Shown here in pieces: positions 49,134 to 59,010 of a stretch of DNA of 64,000 nucleotides. Origin of the DNA: Nanobdellota archaeon (GTDB lineage: Archaea > Nanobdellota > Nanobdellia > Pacearchaeales > GW2011-AR1); the NCBI GenBank assembly GCA_013329055.1, contig DUKY01000012.1:38088-102087 (forward strand), given 5' to 3'. Under the pieces are notes generated by a model. That model ran no database searches, had not been told where the DNA came from, and was given only the letters and a program-made list of their open reading frames with translations. Numbering within the stretch: position 1 is the first letter of the stretch; the number at the start of each line of letters is the position of its first letter. The position numbers were made by a program, and so were the translations under genes.

Positions 49134-49958
49134 TTATCTCAATCCTTCAAGAATACTTTTTAATTGATCAATATCTTTACTCATAGAAGACTTCTTTTCC
49201 AAATCTTTTAATGCATCAACATACCTTTGAACCTTATGAACCAAATGATCCAAATCGTCTTTTGACGCTAAACCATTAATCTTATCTTTTGCAAACTGGG
49301 CATCTTTAGTATTTTGCTCAACACCAGCCTTCATCTCTTGCAGTTCAGAATCAAAAGAGTCAATCATTTGATATTTCTTTCTTACTTCAGCATAAATAGT
49401 CTCAATTTTATCAGTATTAATATTAATTTTAGATTCAATTTTTTTTATTTCAATTAACTCTTGCTTAACCTCTTCACTTAATTTAACAATCTCTTCAACA
49501 CCCCTAAAGAATTTAATTTTTTGCTTGGCATCTTTTAATTCTTCCATAACACGATCCATAATTGTTTCATTTCCTTCCAAATTAGCTTTTAATGCCTCAA
49601 TTCTTGCTTCCTGTTTTTGAACTTCAGTCATAATCTTTTCAGGTTGAACTGTTTCAACTAAATCATAAGCTTTAATTGATTTTAATTCAACTTCCTGAAT
49701 AGTTTTATCTCTATCAAGAATCATTGCCCTTAATTCTCCAATTTGTTCACTAATACGATTAAATCTTTCAGAAGTTGATTTTCTAACTTCAGTAAATGCC
49801 TCTAAACTAGCTTTTATTTTTTCAATTTCAGCAGCCAATTGAGAAACACTAGCACTCGCTAAAGAATCATCTTTTTTCTCAACTTTTTTTTCCGGAACAG
49901 TTCCTTCTTCTAAAGCTGTATCTTCACCTTCCTTTTTCTTCTTCAAAAATTCAAACAT
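49134..49958 (-). CDS. cytosolic coiled-coil protein (possibly archaellum-accessory/FlaC-D-like)
   Basis: Long heptad-rich region, no signal/TM. Confidence 0.6.
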   Translation of the reverse strand: MFEFLKKKKEGEDTALEEGTVPEKKVEKKDDSLASASVSQLAAEIEKIKASLEAFTEVRKSTSERFNRISEQIGELRAMILDRDKTIQEVELKSIKAYDLVETVQPEKIMTEVQKQEARIEALKANLEGNETIMDRVMEELKDAKQKIKFFRGVEEIVKLSEEVKQELIEIKKIESKININTDKIETIYAEVRKKYQMIDSFDSELQEMKAGVEQNTKDAQFAKDKINGLASKDDLDHLVHKVQRYVDALKDLEKKSSMSKDIDQLKSILEGLR

Positions 49959-50346
49959 TTTTTATCTCCTTTTCAACCTCTTCGATTAACTTCATAACAA
50001 TTTTAAAATCTCTCTTGTTATGCGTCACATTAAAATATTTAATTTTCAAATTTAATAAATTTACCTTAATTGAAATAAAAAATACATCAATGCCTTTTGA
50101 CTTAAATAATTTAATTTTCTGCCTAAATAAATAAATCTTTTTTTCCAAAGCAACCTTTAATGAATATTCAAGTAAATGAATTTGTTCACCTAAATCTTTG
50201 GACTTTTTAATCTTAACAAAAATTGCTTTATCAATTAATTTTTTTGCATAAAAAATCAAAAGCTTAGCTTTCTTTTTGTTTTCTTTTATAATTAATCTTT
50301 CACTATTTGATTTGCCAAAAAGGAAGGATTTATTTTTATAAAACAT
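49951..50346 (-). CDS. small partner protein of HerA-like ATPase, copy 1
   Basis: GIDVFFISIKVNLLNLKIKYFNVTHNKRDFKIVMKLIEEVEK resembles the 61239..61772 C-terminal half. Confidence 0.6.
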   Translation of the reverse strand: MFYKNKSFLFGKSNSERLIIKENKKKAKLLIFYAKKLIDKAIFVKIKKSKDLGEQIHLLEYSLKVALEKKIYLFRQKIKLFKSKGIDVFFISIKVNLLNLKIKYFNVTHNKRDFKIVMKLIEEVEKEIKNV

Positions 50347-50402
50347 TAAATTATAATAGAAAAATTAATTTATAATATTTGCCTTTTAAGGAAATTTTAA
50401 TT

Positions 50403-53400
50403 TTATTTATTCAAGGCATCTTTTGCTTTCTTAATTAACTTGCTATCAACAATATTAGGGATCTCTTTTGTTTTTAGCCCTTCTTTTTTAAAATTATTTT
50501 CAACTTTTTTCTCAACAAAATTTCCTACCTTTTCTTTATTTCTTTCATCTAATCCTTTTTCTTTTTCAGAAGAATTATTTACTAAATCCTTAACAATAAC
50601 TTTTTCCCTCTCCTTTTTAGCGTCTTCAACTGCCTTTTTTACATCTGCTTCATTTGCAAGTTCCAATAATCGAGGTTTAGGCTTTTTACCCAATTTTTCC
50701 CATTCTTTTTCAATTCTCGGTTTTAATCCCTCAAGATAAATCTCAACAACAGAAAAACTACCTGACATAATTTTATCCTTAATTAGTTTTAATTCCATCT
50801 TTAAATCAAAAATATCAATACCTTCTTTTTCTAACTGCAACATTTGATCAGCTAAATCATCAACAAGATCATTATAACGATTATATTTCTCAAGCTCTTC
50901 GTCTGGTAATCTACGGGTGCTGTGTAAAATCGGCCTAAAATTAATAAAATAAGGTCGACCACGATTATATTCTGCATTTTGAAACATTGCAACACCGACT
51001 TCTGCACGAACTAAAGATTTCAAAAAACCCTCGCCATACTTGGTTTTAATCCTTTCAAGGTCTGACTCTTCCAAAGTCCTTGTTTGAACTTCAGTATTAA
51101 TGTTAGCTTTAATTTCGCCCACAAAATCATTTAATACCTGTGAAATAAGCATTACACCAATACCCCACTTACGAAACTCCCTGCACGCCCTTTCGATTTG
51201 CAGGAATCCTTCACCACTACCACCAAACTTAGAAAGTAATCTATGAACTTCATCAAAAACAACTAAAACTTTCAAAGTAGGAGATTCCTTTGGATCTGAT
51301 TTAAACACCTGCCTAATAACATTGGCAATAAAAAAATCTATATCTTTTGGATCTAGCTTATTTAAAGAAAAAATTTGAATTTGCCCGGGGTTAATATGCT
51401 TATTAATATCAATAATTTGTCTGGCATTAACTACCTGCCGAACGTTCCCTTTAAATCCTCTTGCATCACTTTCTTTTAATCCGAACTTTGAATAAAAAGA
51501 CATCATCTTTTTATCATCGCACTTTCTAAGCATACCACTCCACTGAGCAGTTGGATCAAAAACAATAACCGCAATATCATTCATTAAAGCTTCTTCAATA
51601 ATAACCTGTGCTGAAATAGATTTACCCATACCAGTTGCACCAGCGACGATTGCGTGTGTAGTCAATCTCTCCAATTCATAATAAGCCGGATGTTTTGATT
51701 CAGCAACTAAGCCTAATTTAACAACTTTTTCACCGGGACGAGGCAAAGTTGCATAATCTACTTCAACACGATATCTCTTTTTTCTTTCTTCATATTTTCT
51801 ATAAAGCAAAAAATTCAAAGACACAAAACTTAAGAAAGAAATAATCATAATCATCACCCACAAAGGAATACCAAAAAAAGAATAGAGATAAATAGGTCTT
51901 GAAACAATAAATGATGCAGTCGAACGAGATAACAAATTTAAATAACGAGCTTCAATTTCTAAAACATATTCTCCCTCTGAAACATTGGCAGGTATATTAA
52001 TCTCTTTTAATAATGTCAAAGAATTTTGAATCTCAGAATCATACTCCTCAACATTATAGACAACACCTTCACTATCCTTAATAACTGACTTTAAAGAAAC
52101 TTTATAACTTTGATCTCTTAATAAATTTTGAAGACTTAATTTATATTTTAAATTTTCACCAGGTTGAACAATATTATTAAATAAATCAATTTCAGATAAT
52201 AAAACCTCAACAGGAAATTTTTTTTCTACAATAGTAATAATAATAGGAATAACCAGATCCAAATCTCCGGCAATAGTTAACGTCCCATTATAAACACCTA
52301 AAGGTTTAGTACCATAAATCGTAAGAACCAAATTTGTAAATGAATCAGGATTTACAGAAAGAGCACTTTTATCTAACTCAATAAAACTTTTTATTTCCGG
52401 AGATAATGTAAAAATTAAATCCATATTAGTTGTTTTAAAATTATAAAGCCCGATAGTTTCTTCAATAAAAGTATTTTGCCTGACCTCTTTTCTAATCTCC
52501 TTAGTACTTACCCAAAAATCTTCTGCCCGGGAAATTACTTCAGGGTTAGGTTTCTTATTATACTTCCCGTCGTCATCATTATTTTCAGTATAAGGACCGG
52601 TAACAAATTCATAATTCAATGTACTATAGATCATCATAATATTATGAGTTACATTTGTAGTATTTGATGAAAAATTTAAAATAGCATAATAATTATCATA
52701 GAATAATTTTGTTGCAATAATTGGATGCTGACCCAAAGTTAAAGAAGGTCTAAATGAATAATAACCCAAACTATTTGTAGTAGTCGTGGAATTGCCTAAT
52801 TGAATAGTAACATTTTCTAAAACATTTCCTAAATCGCTTGTTACATAACCGGAAACTAAAGGGGTAATTGTAACATTATAAGAATCAGCCTCAGGAGATA
52901 AAGTAATATTTCTTAAAAAAGTTGAACTGCTAAAATTCACTTCAATCGTTGAAATATGCGTTTGATAGCCCAACTTTAAACCCAATAAAGTATAATTTCC
53001 GGAAATCACAGTAAAATTTAATGTATAATAACCATTGATATCAGAAATCCCAGTATAACCAGCTAACTTAACAGTAGCATTATATAAAGGATTATTATCC
53101 TCATCAAAAACATAACCTGAAACATTACCCAAAATATTTTCTCCAATTCCCCCCCCGGCAGGACATTCATCATAAGGGTCAGTAAAGAAGTAATATGTCT
53201 GAGTATCATTAGGAATACCGGGAATCAATGTTTGGTAATTAACTAATTTTTCAGGATTAAAAGATTTTTGGACAGTTTCAATATACGTAACATAAACAAA
53301 ATTAGTTCCGTCATATAAAATTCCCATATCAAAAATTTCATTTTCTCCGTCATACCTATAAGTATAAGTTGAGGGAATACCAGTGATGTTTCTGCTTCCA

Positions 53401-53927
53401 ACCATTATACTCATATTGCCGATAAAAGTATTAATAGCACAATCAACTTTCCCTGAACACCCAATAATAGAATCCAAATCTGCAGGATTTGCAGGTTCTA
53501 AAGTTTCAAAACTAATAGCACTTGAATTTGAAATATAGACTTCATTTCCCCCTTCAGCATCAGACTGCACACAATCAAAAAAAACATCCATACGACCAAT
53601 ATAACCTGTACTAAAATCATCAAAAAGTAATTCTGTAAAACCAGGAACTCTTAATGCTAAACCATAAATACCATGCCAGTAAATTGTATCAAAAGTGTCA
53701 TGAATAACTACCTCACTAATACTGCCTGCCTGACTGCTAAGATAACCCGCATAACCGGTAATAGAAATTTTTGACAAGAGGAATATAAATAACAAAGAGC
53801 TTGTAATGACAGTAATCAAAAATAAAGAGAAAATCAATTTATTTTCAAGTAAATCTTTTTTTAAAACATCTTTTGCAAGATCACCAACTTTTTTATTTTT
53901 ATTATTAATAGACATATAATCAAACAA
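50403..53927 (-). CDS. HerA/VirB4-like ATPase fused to a large ectodomain (two carboxypeptidase-regulatory-like beta domains)
   Basis: N-terminal TM, GNVSGYVFDEDNNPLYNATVKLAGYTG repeats, second TM WVMIMIISFLSFVSLNFLLY, Walker A VAGATGMGKS, Walker B LVVFDEVHRLL. Confidence 0.85.
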   Translation of the reverse strand: MFDYMSINNKNKKVGDLAKDVLKKDLLENKLIFSLFLITVITSSLLFIFLLSKISITGYAGYLSSQAGSISEVVIHDTFDTIYWHGIYGLALRVPGFTELLFDDFSTGYIGRMDVFFDCVQSDAEGGNEVYISNSSAISFETLEPANPADLDSIIGCSGKVDCAINTFIGNMSIMVGSRNITGIPSTYTYRYDGENEIFDMGILYDGTNFVYVTYIETVQKSFNPEKLVNYQTLIPGIPNDTQTYYFFTDPYDECPAGGGIGENILGNVSGYVFDEDNNPLYNATVKLAGYTGISDINGYYTLNFTVISGNYTLLGLKLGYQTHISTIEVNFSSSTFLRNITLSPEADSYNVTITPLVSGYVTSDLGNVLENVTIQLGNSTTTTNSLGYYSFRPSLTLGQHPIIATKLFYDNYYAILNFSSNTTNVTHNIMMIYSTLNYEFVTGPYTENNDDDGKYNKKPNPEVISRAEDFWVSTKEIRKEVRQNTFIEETIGLYNFKTTNMDLIFTLSPEIKSFIELDKSALSVNPDSFTNLVLTIYGTKPLGVYNGTLTIAGDLDLVIPIIITIVEKKFPVEVLLSEIDLFNNIVQPGENLKYKLSLQNLLRDQSYKVSLKSVIKDSEGVVYNVEEYDSEIQNSLTLLKEINIPANVSEGEYVLEIEARYLNLLSRSTASFIVSRPIYLYSFFGIPLWVMIMIISFLSFVSLNFLLYRKYEERKKRYRVEVDYATLPRPGEKVVKLGLVAESKHPAYYELERLTTHAIVAGATGMGKSISAQVIIEEALMNDIAVIVFDPTAQWSGMLRKCDDKKMMSFYSKFGLKESDARGFKGNVRQVVNARQIIDINKHINPGQIQIFSLNKLDPKDIDFFIANVIRQVFKSDPKESPTLKVLVVFDEVHRLLSKFGGSGEGFLQIERACREFRKWGIGVMLISQVLNDFVGEIKANINTEVQTRTLEESDLERIKTKYGEGFLKSLVRAEVGVAMFQNAEYNRGRPYFINFRPILHSTRRLPDEELEKYNRYNDLVDDLADQMLQLEKEGIDIFDLKMELKLIKDKIMSGSFSVVEIYLEGLKPRIEKEWEKLGKKPKPRLLELANEADVKKAVEDAKKEREKVIVKDLVNNSSEKEKGLDERNKEKVGNFVEKKVENNFKKEGLKTKEIPNIVDSKLIKKAKDALNK

Positions 53928-53983
53928 TACATAAAATAATTAATAAACTTTCCTAAATAATAAGCAGAAAACACAAATAAAAA

Positions 53984-54676
53984 TTAACTCTTATCCAAAT
54001 TTTTTATCTCCTTTTCATTATCATCAACAGATAACTCTTTGTTTTCCTCTTTCTCCAAATTCTCTGCAGAATCTTCCTTTTTTTTAAATTTTATCAATAC
54101 TTTTTTAAACAAATTATTAAACCAGTCCTTTATTTGAGTATATATCAAAGAAACTTTATTTTTAGATTTATTAAAGAATGTTAAAAGCTCTAAATTAATT
54201 CTATAAAAAAACATTCCAAAAAAAGATTTAGTATCTAAATAAAATATTTTAAAAAAAAGTTTTAATTTATAATAAATCTTTTTAAAAATAACCGGAACAA
54301 ATAAATCAAAGAAATTTTTTAATTTTAATTTAAATCGAAATTTAAATAATTGCCAATTTATAAAAAATTGCTGTTTTTTTGAAATAGCTAAATCAAGATG
54401 TTCAACCTCAAATTGATCTTTTTCTTTTTTAATAACTTTTTTTTGTTCGATTTTTGTATCCTCTTCAAAAACTTTTTGTTGATTCTTTTTAACAAAATTT
54501 TCAATGTCTTTTTTATACTTTTTAATAAGCTCATTTAAATGAACTTGATATTCTTTCTCAATAATAACTTTTAAAGGCCTGTCGGCAAATTTTAATTTTT
54601 CAGAAAGATTTTTTTCTTCTGATTTAAATTGTGATTCATAATACTCATCAATTTGTTTTAAATTTTTAAATTTCAT
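53984..54676 (-). CDS. charged, helix-rich membrane-associated protein
   Basis: 230 aa; basic/aromatic amphipathic middle and acidic tail. Confidence 0.5.
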   Translation of the reverse strand: MKFKNLKQIDEYYESQFKSEEKNLSEKLKFADRPLKVIIEKEYQVHLNELIKKYKKDIENFVKKNQQKVFEEDTKIEQKKVIKKEKDQFEVEHLDLAISKKQQFFINWQLFKFRFKLKLKNFFDLFVPVIFKKIYYKLKLFFKIFYLDTKSFFGMFFYRINLELLTFFNKSKNKVSLIYTQIKDWFNNLFKKVLIKFKKKEDSAENLEKEENKELSVDDNEKEIKNLDKS

Positions 54677-54687
54677 TTTAAGATAAT

Positions 54688-55008
54688 TTATTTACAATAG
54701 CAGTCGCAAGTATTGCACTGATTATTAAAAGGAACAAAAGTTGAATTAAAATAAGAATATTCTTTTATTTTGCATGAATTCTGGCAGGCAATTTTACACT
54801 CGCCTTCGTTCTGAATTTTATGAATTAGATTTCCCATCATCAAAGCACATTCATCTTTTATTAAAAGATATTCCGGTTCCCTAAAATTATTTTTTACTTT
54901 TTCTAAAATATTTAATTGAATAAAAGTTAATAAAAAAATTAGTAAAATAAAAAAAGTCACTAAAGGATAAATAACTTTTATAATCTTTTTCCGAAACTTT
55001 ATTTTCAT
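54688..55008 (-). CDS. small TM-anchored Cys-rich protein (pilin-like layout possible)
   Basis: Basic N-terminus, one TM, then CALMMGN...ECKIACQNSCKIKE...CNTCDCYCK. Confidence 0.5.
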   Translation of the reverse strand: MKIKFRKKIIKVIYPLVTFFILLIFLLTFIQLNILEKVKNNFREPEYLLIKDECALMMGNLIHKIQNEGECKIACQNSCKIKEYSYFNSTFVPFNNQCNTCDCYCK

Positions 55009-55611
55009 TTACTTTTTCCCTTGGTCTCTGGATTTCTTCTTGCAAATCTTAACAAATTCAGCCAAAAGCTCTTTTAATTCTTTTTCTTCGTCTTTAATTT
55101 CTTCCTCTTTTTCAATTAAATCAAAATAAATATTTTGCCATTCTTTTTCTAAAGATTGTAAATGATTAACTTTCACAGATATCTTTTCCTGGAAATTTTT
55201 CCCAAGAACTTTTATAATTGAATTTGTTTTTTGTTTTTCCCAATAACCCCTCATATCTGAAACAACATCTCGCGGTAAAAACTTTTTATTGTACCAATTT
55301 TCCAATTGGTCTAAATCATTCATTTCACTAGACAAATTTTCCTGCAAATCACTAAAAAAACTTTTTTCATTATCTAAAGATCCTTTAATCAAATCTTTTT
55401 TTGGAAAGACATCTTCTTTAAGATCTTTTTTTTGTAGAGTAGGCTTTTCAATCTCAGGAAATGCCAAAGCAGGTTTATTTTTTGATTCTTCCTCTTCAAG
55501 ATACTTATGAACAATTTTTCCTTCTTCATTAAAAAAACCACCAATCTTATCTGAAGCTAATTCAGGTAATTCATCCGGAACCTTGCTCCTCTTAAAAATT
55601 TTGAAAACCAT
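55009..55611 (-). CDS. cytosolic helical/coiled-coil protein
   Basis: Directly abuts 54688..55008; heptad-rich C-terminus. Confidence 0.55.
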   Translation of the reverse strand: MVFKIFKRSKVPDELPELASDKIGGFFNEEGKIVHKYLEEEESKNKPALAFPEIEKPTLQKKDLKEDVFPKKDLIKGSLDNEKSFFSDLQENLSSEMNDLDQLENWYNKKFLPRDVVSDMRGYWEKQKTNSIIKVLGKNFQEKISVKVNHLQSLEKEWQNIYFDLIEKEEEIKDEEKELKELLAEFVKICKKKSRDQGKK

Positions 55612-55646
55612 TTTATTTTAAATCAAGATTATTTTAAATAACTTTC

Positions 55647-55826
55647 TTATTCTATCACCACCTTTACAGTTTTATTTAAATATTTTTTTGAAAGGATAAC
55701 ATGAGCACCATTTCCAAATGAAGTAATTTTTTTTTCAATAACTTTTTCAGGAACATTCAGCAACCTTAAAGTTTGATTTATTGAATCGATATTTTTAACT
55801 AACGAATTAATATTTTCTTTATTCAT
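55647..55826 (-). CDS. 59 aa DUF2080-like (transposon-associated) protein
   Basis: Manual translation MNKENINSLVKNIDSINQTLRLLNVPEKVIEKKITSFGNGAHVILSKKYLNKTVKVVIE; FGN(G/S)AHVxLxKKxLxKxVKV resembles DUF2080. Confidence 0.6.
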   Translation of the reverse strand: MNKENINSLVKNIDSINQTLRLLNVPEKVIEKKITSFGNGAHVILSKKYLNKTVKVVIE

Positions 55827-55881
55827 ATATACAATTATATATACTTATTTATAAATCTTTCTTTTTTTACTTTGTTCGAAG

Positions 55882-56036
55882 TTTGATTTTACTATCATTT
55901 GGGAGTTCAAATATTCTTAAGGGCGGGTCTTCAAGCTTTAGCTTGAACTAGAAGCGAAAGTTTACATTTGCATTAATCCCAAAGGTAAAATTGAAAAAAG
56001 CAAGTGTGGGCTTGAGTAGGGGAATCCAAAATCAAA
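55882..56036 (+). repeat. structured intergenic element, copy D (with apical module)
   Basis: TTTGATTTT 55882-55890 / AAAATCAAA 56028-56036; TTTGGGAGTTCAAATATTCTTAAGGGCGGGTC; module 55956-56017 shared with 3575/3640/13155; GGGGAATCC. Confidence 0.78.
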
Positions 56037-56092
56037 AAGATTTAATTTCGGGAAAAACTTTTTTTCAAAAAATAAAAATAAACTTTCACAGA

Positions 56093-57958
56093 TTAAACCA
56101 AATCGTAATAAAGATAAATAGTCTCGCTATCTGTTGAATCATAATCCCTCAATTCTACCGGAACTTTTATTTCATAATCATAAATTCCATACTCTCCAAC
56201 TGATCCTTTGTTAATACTCGCAACAAAAACTAAATCTTCTTTATCTGCAAAATTATATTCGTTATCCCCAAGATCATCAGAACTGTCCCAAAGAATCCCT
56301 GTTTTGAAATTTTCATTATTAGTAGAATTAATTATAGGCACATTCAAAATAACTTTATTATGAATTAAAAGATTATCAGTTTCTTTTGGAGAACCGCCGT
56401 CAGTAAAAACAGAATAAATAGAATCTTCAAAATCTTGCATACCCAAAATATCATCTATTTCAGAAAAATCGTCAATACTGTTGCCCCCGGTAAGATTCCT
56501 TCCAATAGCTAAAAGACTTAACCAATCAATCTCACTTTCTTTATCAGTCATAAACACATTGCCATTCAAATTAATTTCATTCCCCCAAGAACTCACATTC
56601 TTTAATAAGAAGTCAGACAAGATTTTAACCGCACTTACATTCCCATAAAATTCTTGCCATGCTCCAACATAAATAGTCTGATTAATAAAATTATTATTCT
56701 CATCAGATTCTAAAATTAAATTATTTAAATCAGAACTAACAAAAAGATTAGAAGTCCCAATAATAGCCCCCCATGAAACATTCACAAAAGAAGTAGAAAG
56801 ACCACTAAGAGAAATTGTTTGGTTCAATCCTATTTGCTGTCCTCCAAAAAGAGGATTATTGTTATAAAACCCGACTAAAAAATTATCTGCATTACTACAC
56901 CCATTATTTTTTATTGTAGCATTCAAAATAACACTTTCTCCTTCAAAAGGATCCAGATTACTAAAACTTAAATTTAAAAATTTTAAATCAGGCAAATTAG
57001 TATAAGAAAAAAAATCAGGAGAAGTTAAATTCAGAGAATTATTTGCTTTATCAAAAGAATAGCAATTAAAATTCCAACTACCAATCTGATTAATTAAGAG
57101 ATCTACATAATAATCATTCTCTGCAAAGAAATCTGCAGTAAAGTTTTTATTCCCGCTGGAATTGATTGCTTCAATAATTACATTTTCAATCCCTGTTGAA
57201 TCATTCGTATTGCAGGTAACTCTAACAAAAGTAGAATCCCCGCATGTATGAGTCTCATTTACTAAAACAGAATTCACAAAAGGGTTTGTTCTATCAACAT
57301 TTAAAGAAAGATTATTTGCATAAAAAGAAGAAGCGGATAAATTATCTTGAGCTTTACAATTCCATTCATAATGTCCTTCTGGAAGACTTTTTGTAAATAA
57401 AACAGAAGAATTACTCCCAAAAACAGCCAAAGTTTCATTTAAATGCCATCCAAATGACCAATTACCATATAAGCTAATATTTGCTAAATTGGAATCTAAA
57501 TCACCGGCCGAACAATTAAAAGTAATATTAATTAAAGAAAGATTTGCAAAATTTACAGGAGATTTCAAAAAAGAATCAGGAAAACTATTTAATGTAATAT
57601 TATTAGCAATATCAAAACCGCCGTCAGTAACAATTAAAGAAATTTTTTCACTAACATAACCGTCACCTATATCATAAACCATCACATTCAATTCATCATC
57701 GATTTGACAAGGAGTCAATAACATTTCACAATCAATCATATAAGTTTTATTTGTTGAAGAATCACCATTAACACCGATTGTATCGGTTAAATTATCTTGA
57801 ATTCCGTTTATAGGGTTCCACAAAACAACCCTATGATCATTTGCAATAGTGCCATCTTTAGCATCATTAACAATACCAACAACATAATGTGCTGCAGAAC
57901 AATAAGGGATTAAAAAGAAAATAAGAAGGGCAACAAATAAAAAAATATTAAACTTCAT
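56093..57958 (-). CDS. secreted surface protein combining VxGIVNDAxDG N-domain, Ig-like/CARDB middle and C-terminal surface domain
   Basis: N-domain as in 38849..40063; C-domain as in 20186..27136. Confidence 0.8.
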   Translation of the reverse strand: MKFNIFLFVALLIFFLIPYCSAAHYVVGIVNDAKDGTIANDHRVVLWNPINGIQDNLTDTIGVNGDSSTNKTYMIDCEMLLTPCQIDDELNVMVYDIGDGYVSEKISLIVTDGGFDIANNITLNSFPDSFLKSPVNFANLSLINITFNCSAGDLDSNLANISLYGNWSFGWHLNETLAVFGSNSSVLFTKSLPEGHYEWNCKAQDNLSASSFYANNLSLNVDRTNPFVNSVLVNETHTCGDSTFVRVTCNTNDSTGIENVIIEAINSSGNKNFTADFFAENDYYVDLLINQIGSWNFNCYSFDKANNSLNLTSPDFFSYTNLPDLKFLNLSFSNLDPFEGESVILNATIKNNGCSNADNFLVGFYNNNPLFGGQQIGLNQTISLSGLSTSFVNVSWGAIIGTSNLFVSSDLNNLILESDENNNFINQTIYVGAWQEFYGNVSAVKILSDFLLKNVSSWGNEINLNGNVFMTDKESEIDWLSLLAIGRNLTGGNSIDDFSEIDDILGMQDFEDSIYSVFTDGGSPKETDNLLIHNKVILNVPIINSTNNENFKTGILWDSSDDLGDNEYNFADKEDLVFVASINKGSVGEYGIYDYEIKVPVELRDYDSTDSETIYLYYDLV

Positions 57959-58116
57959 TTTTTATCCTCCTCAATTATAATCCTTTTTTTCAAAACATCA
58001 AATTTAATTAAAATCTTCCTGCCGGATTTTAAATTAAGAGTATCAACTATTGCCTTGGGAATTTTTATTCTATCACCTGTTTGAATTTTTGCATCCTTAA
58101 ATAAAACTTCACTCAT
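57955..58116 (-). CDS. AbrB/SpoVT-like small DNA-binding protein
   Basis: Manual translation MSEVLFKDAKIQTGDRIKIPKAIVDTLNLKSGRKILIKFDVLKKRIIIEEDKK; ATGA overlap with the start of 56093..57958. Confidence 0.7.
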   Translation of the reverse strand: MSEVLFKDAKIQTGDRIKIPKAIVDTLNLKSGRKILIKFDVLKKRIIIEEDKK

Positions 58117-58201
58117 TTTATAAGTACTATTAAAGTACTTTTAAAAGTATTTAAATTTATTTGTTAATAGATTTTATAAAGTCAAGAGACTAATAGATAA
58201 T

Positions 58202-59008
58202 ATGCTAAAAATACTCTTTGATGCAAAAAAAGCAAAAAAGCATCCATTAGAAATGATGCTTATCGCGATATTTTATTCTTCAATATCTATTTTTCTTGGT
58301 TCTTGGATATTTCCGGAATATTCCTCGTTAATAATTATTTTTTTAACTGTCTTTTCCTGTTCATATATTATTCAAAGCTCAATAAAAATTGAAGAAACAA
58401 AAGAAAAAAATTATAACACAGAATCATTTTTATTAAAAGAACATTCAAAATTATTAAAAATATTATTATTTTTATTTATAGGATTTGTTGTCTCTTTTTC
58501 CTTTTGGTCATTTATTTTATCTGAAGAAAAAATCTCAACACTCTTTAGCCTGCAGGAAGAAACAATTAAAGGTGTAAGATCAATGGCAGTAACAGGAGAT
58601 GCAATTAACAAAGATGTATTCAAAATTATTTTTCTAAACAATCTTAAAGTTTTATCTCTTTCATTTTTACTGGCACTTTTTTATGGAGCAGGAGCGATTT
58701 TTGTTTTAACATGGAATGCAAGTATAATGGGGCTTGTAATAGGAACACTTTCAAAAAATCTTGGAAGTATTTTTGCAATGCCTGTTGCATTCACAAAATA
58801 TTTTCTTCATGGAATTCCGGAAATGCTGTCTTACTTAATAATAATTCTTGCAGGAGGAATAATTTCAACTTCAATAATAAAAGGAGACATTTTGAAAGAT
58901 GGAAAAACAAGAAGGATAATAACAGATACAATAATTTTAGTAATTATCTCAATAAGTTTAATGACTGTTGCAGCATTAATTGAAGTCTATATTTCCCCAT
59001 TAATATAA
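58202..59008 (+). CDS. SpoIIM/DUF95-like polytopic membrane protein
   Basis: LALFYGAGAIFVLTWNASIMGLVIGTLSK...HGIPEMLSYLIIILAGGI. Confidence 0.75.
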   Translation: MLKILFDAKKAKKHPLEMMLIAIFYSSISIFLGSWIFPEYSSLIIIFLTVFSCSYIIQSSIKIEETKEKNYNTESFLLKEHSKLLKILLFLFIGFVVSFSFWSFILSEEKISTLFSLQEETIKGVRSMAVTGDAINKDVFKIIFLNNLKVLSLSFLLALFYGAGAIFVLTWNASIMGLVIGTLSKNLGSIFAMPVAFTKYFLHGIPEMLSYLIIILAGGIISTSIIKGDILKDGKTRRIITDTIILVIISISLMTVAALIEVYISPLI

Positions 59009-59010
59009 AA

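Noticed and set aside
2237-56036. Elements A-D/F as simple intrinsic terminators
   Set aside because: They carry a conserved 5' sequence motif, sit upstream as well as downstream of genes, and keep one orientation irrespective of gene direction.
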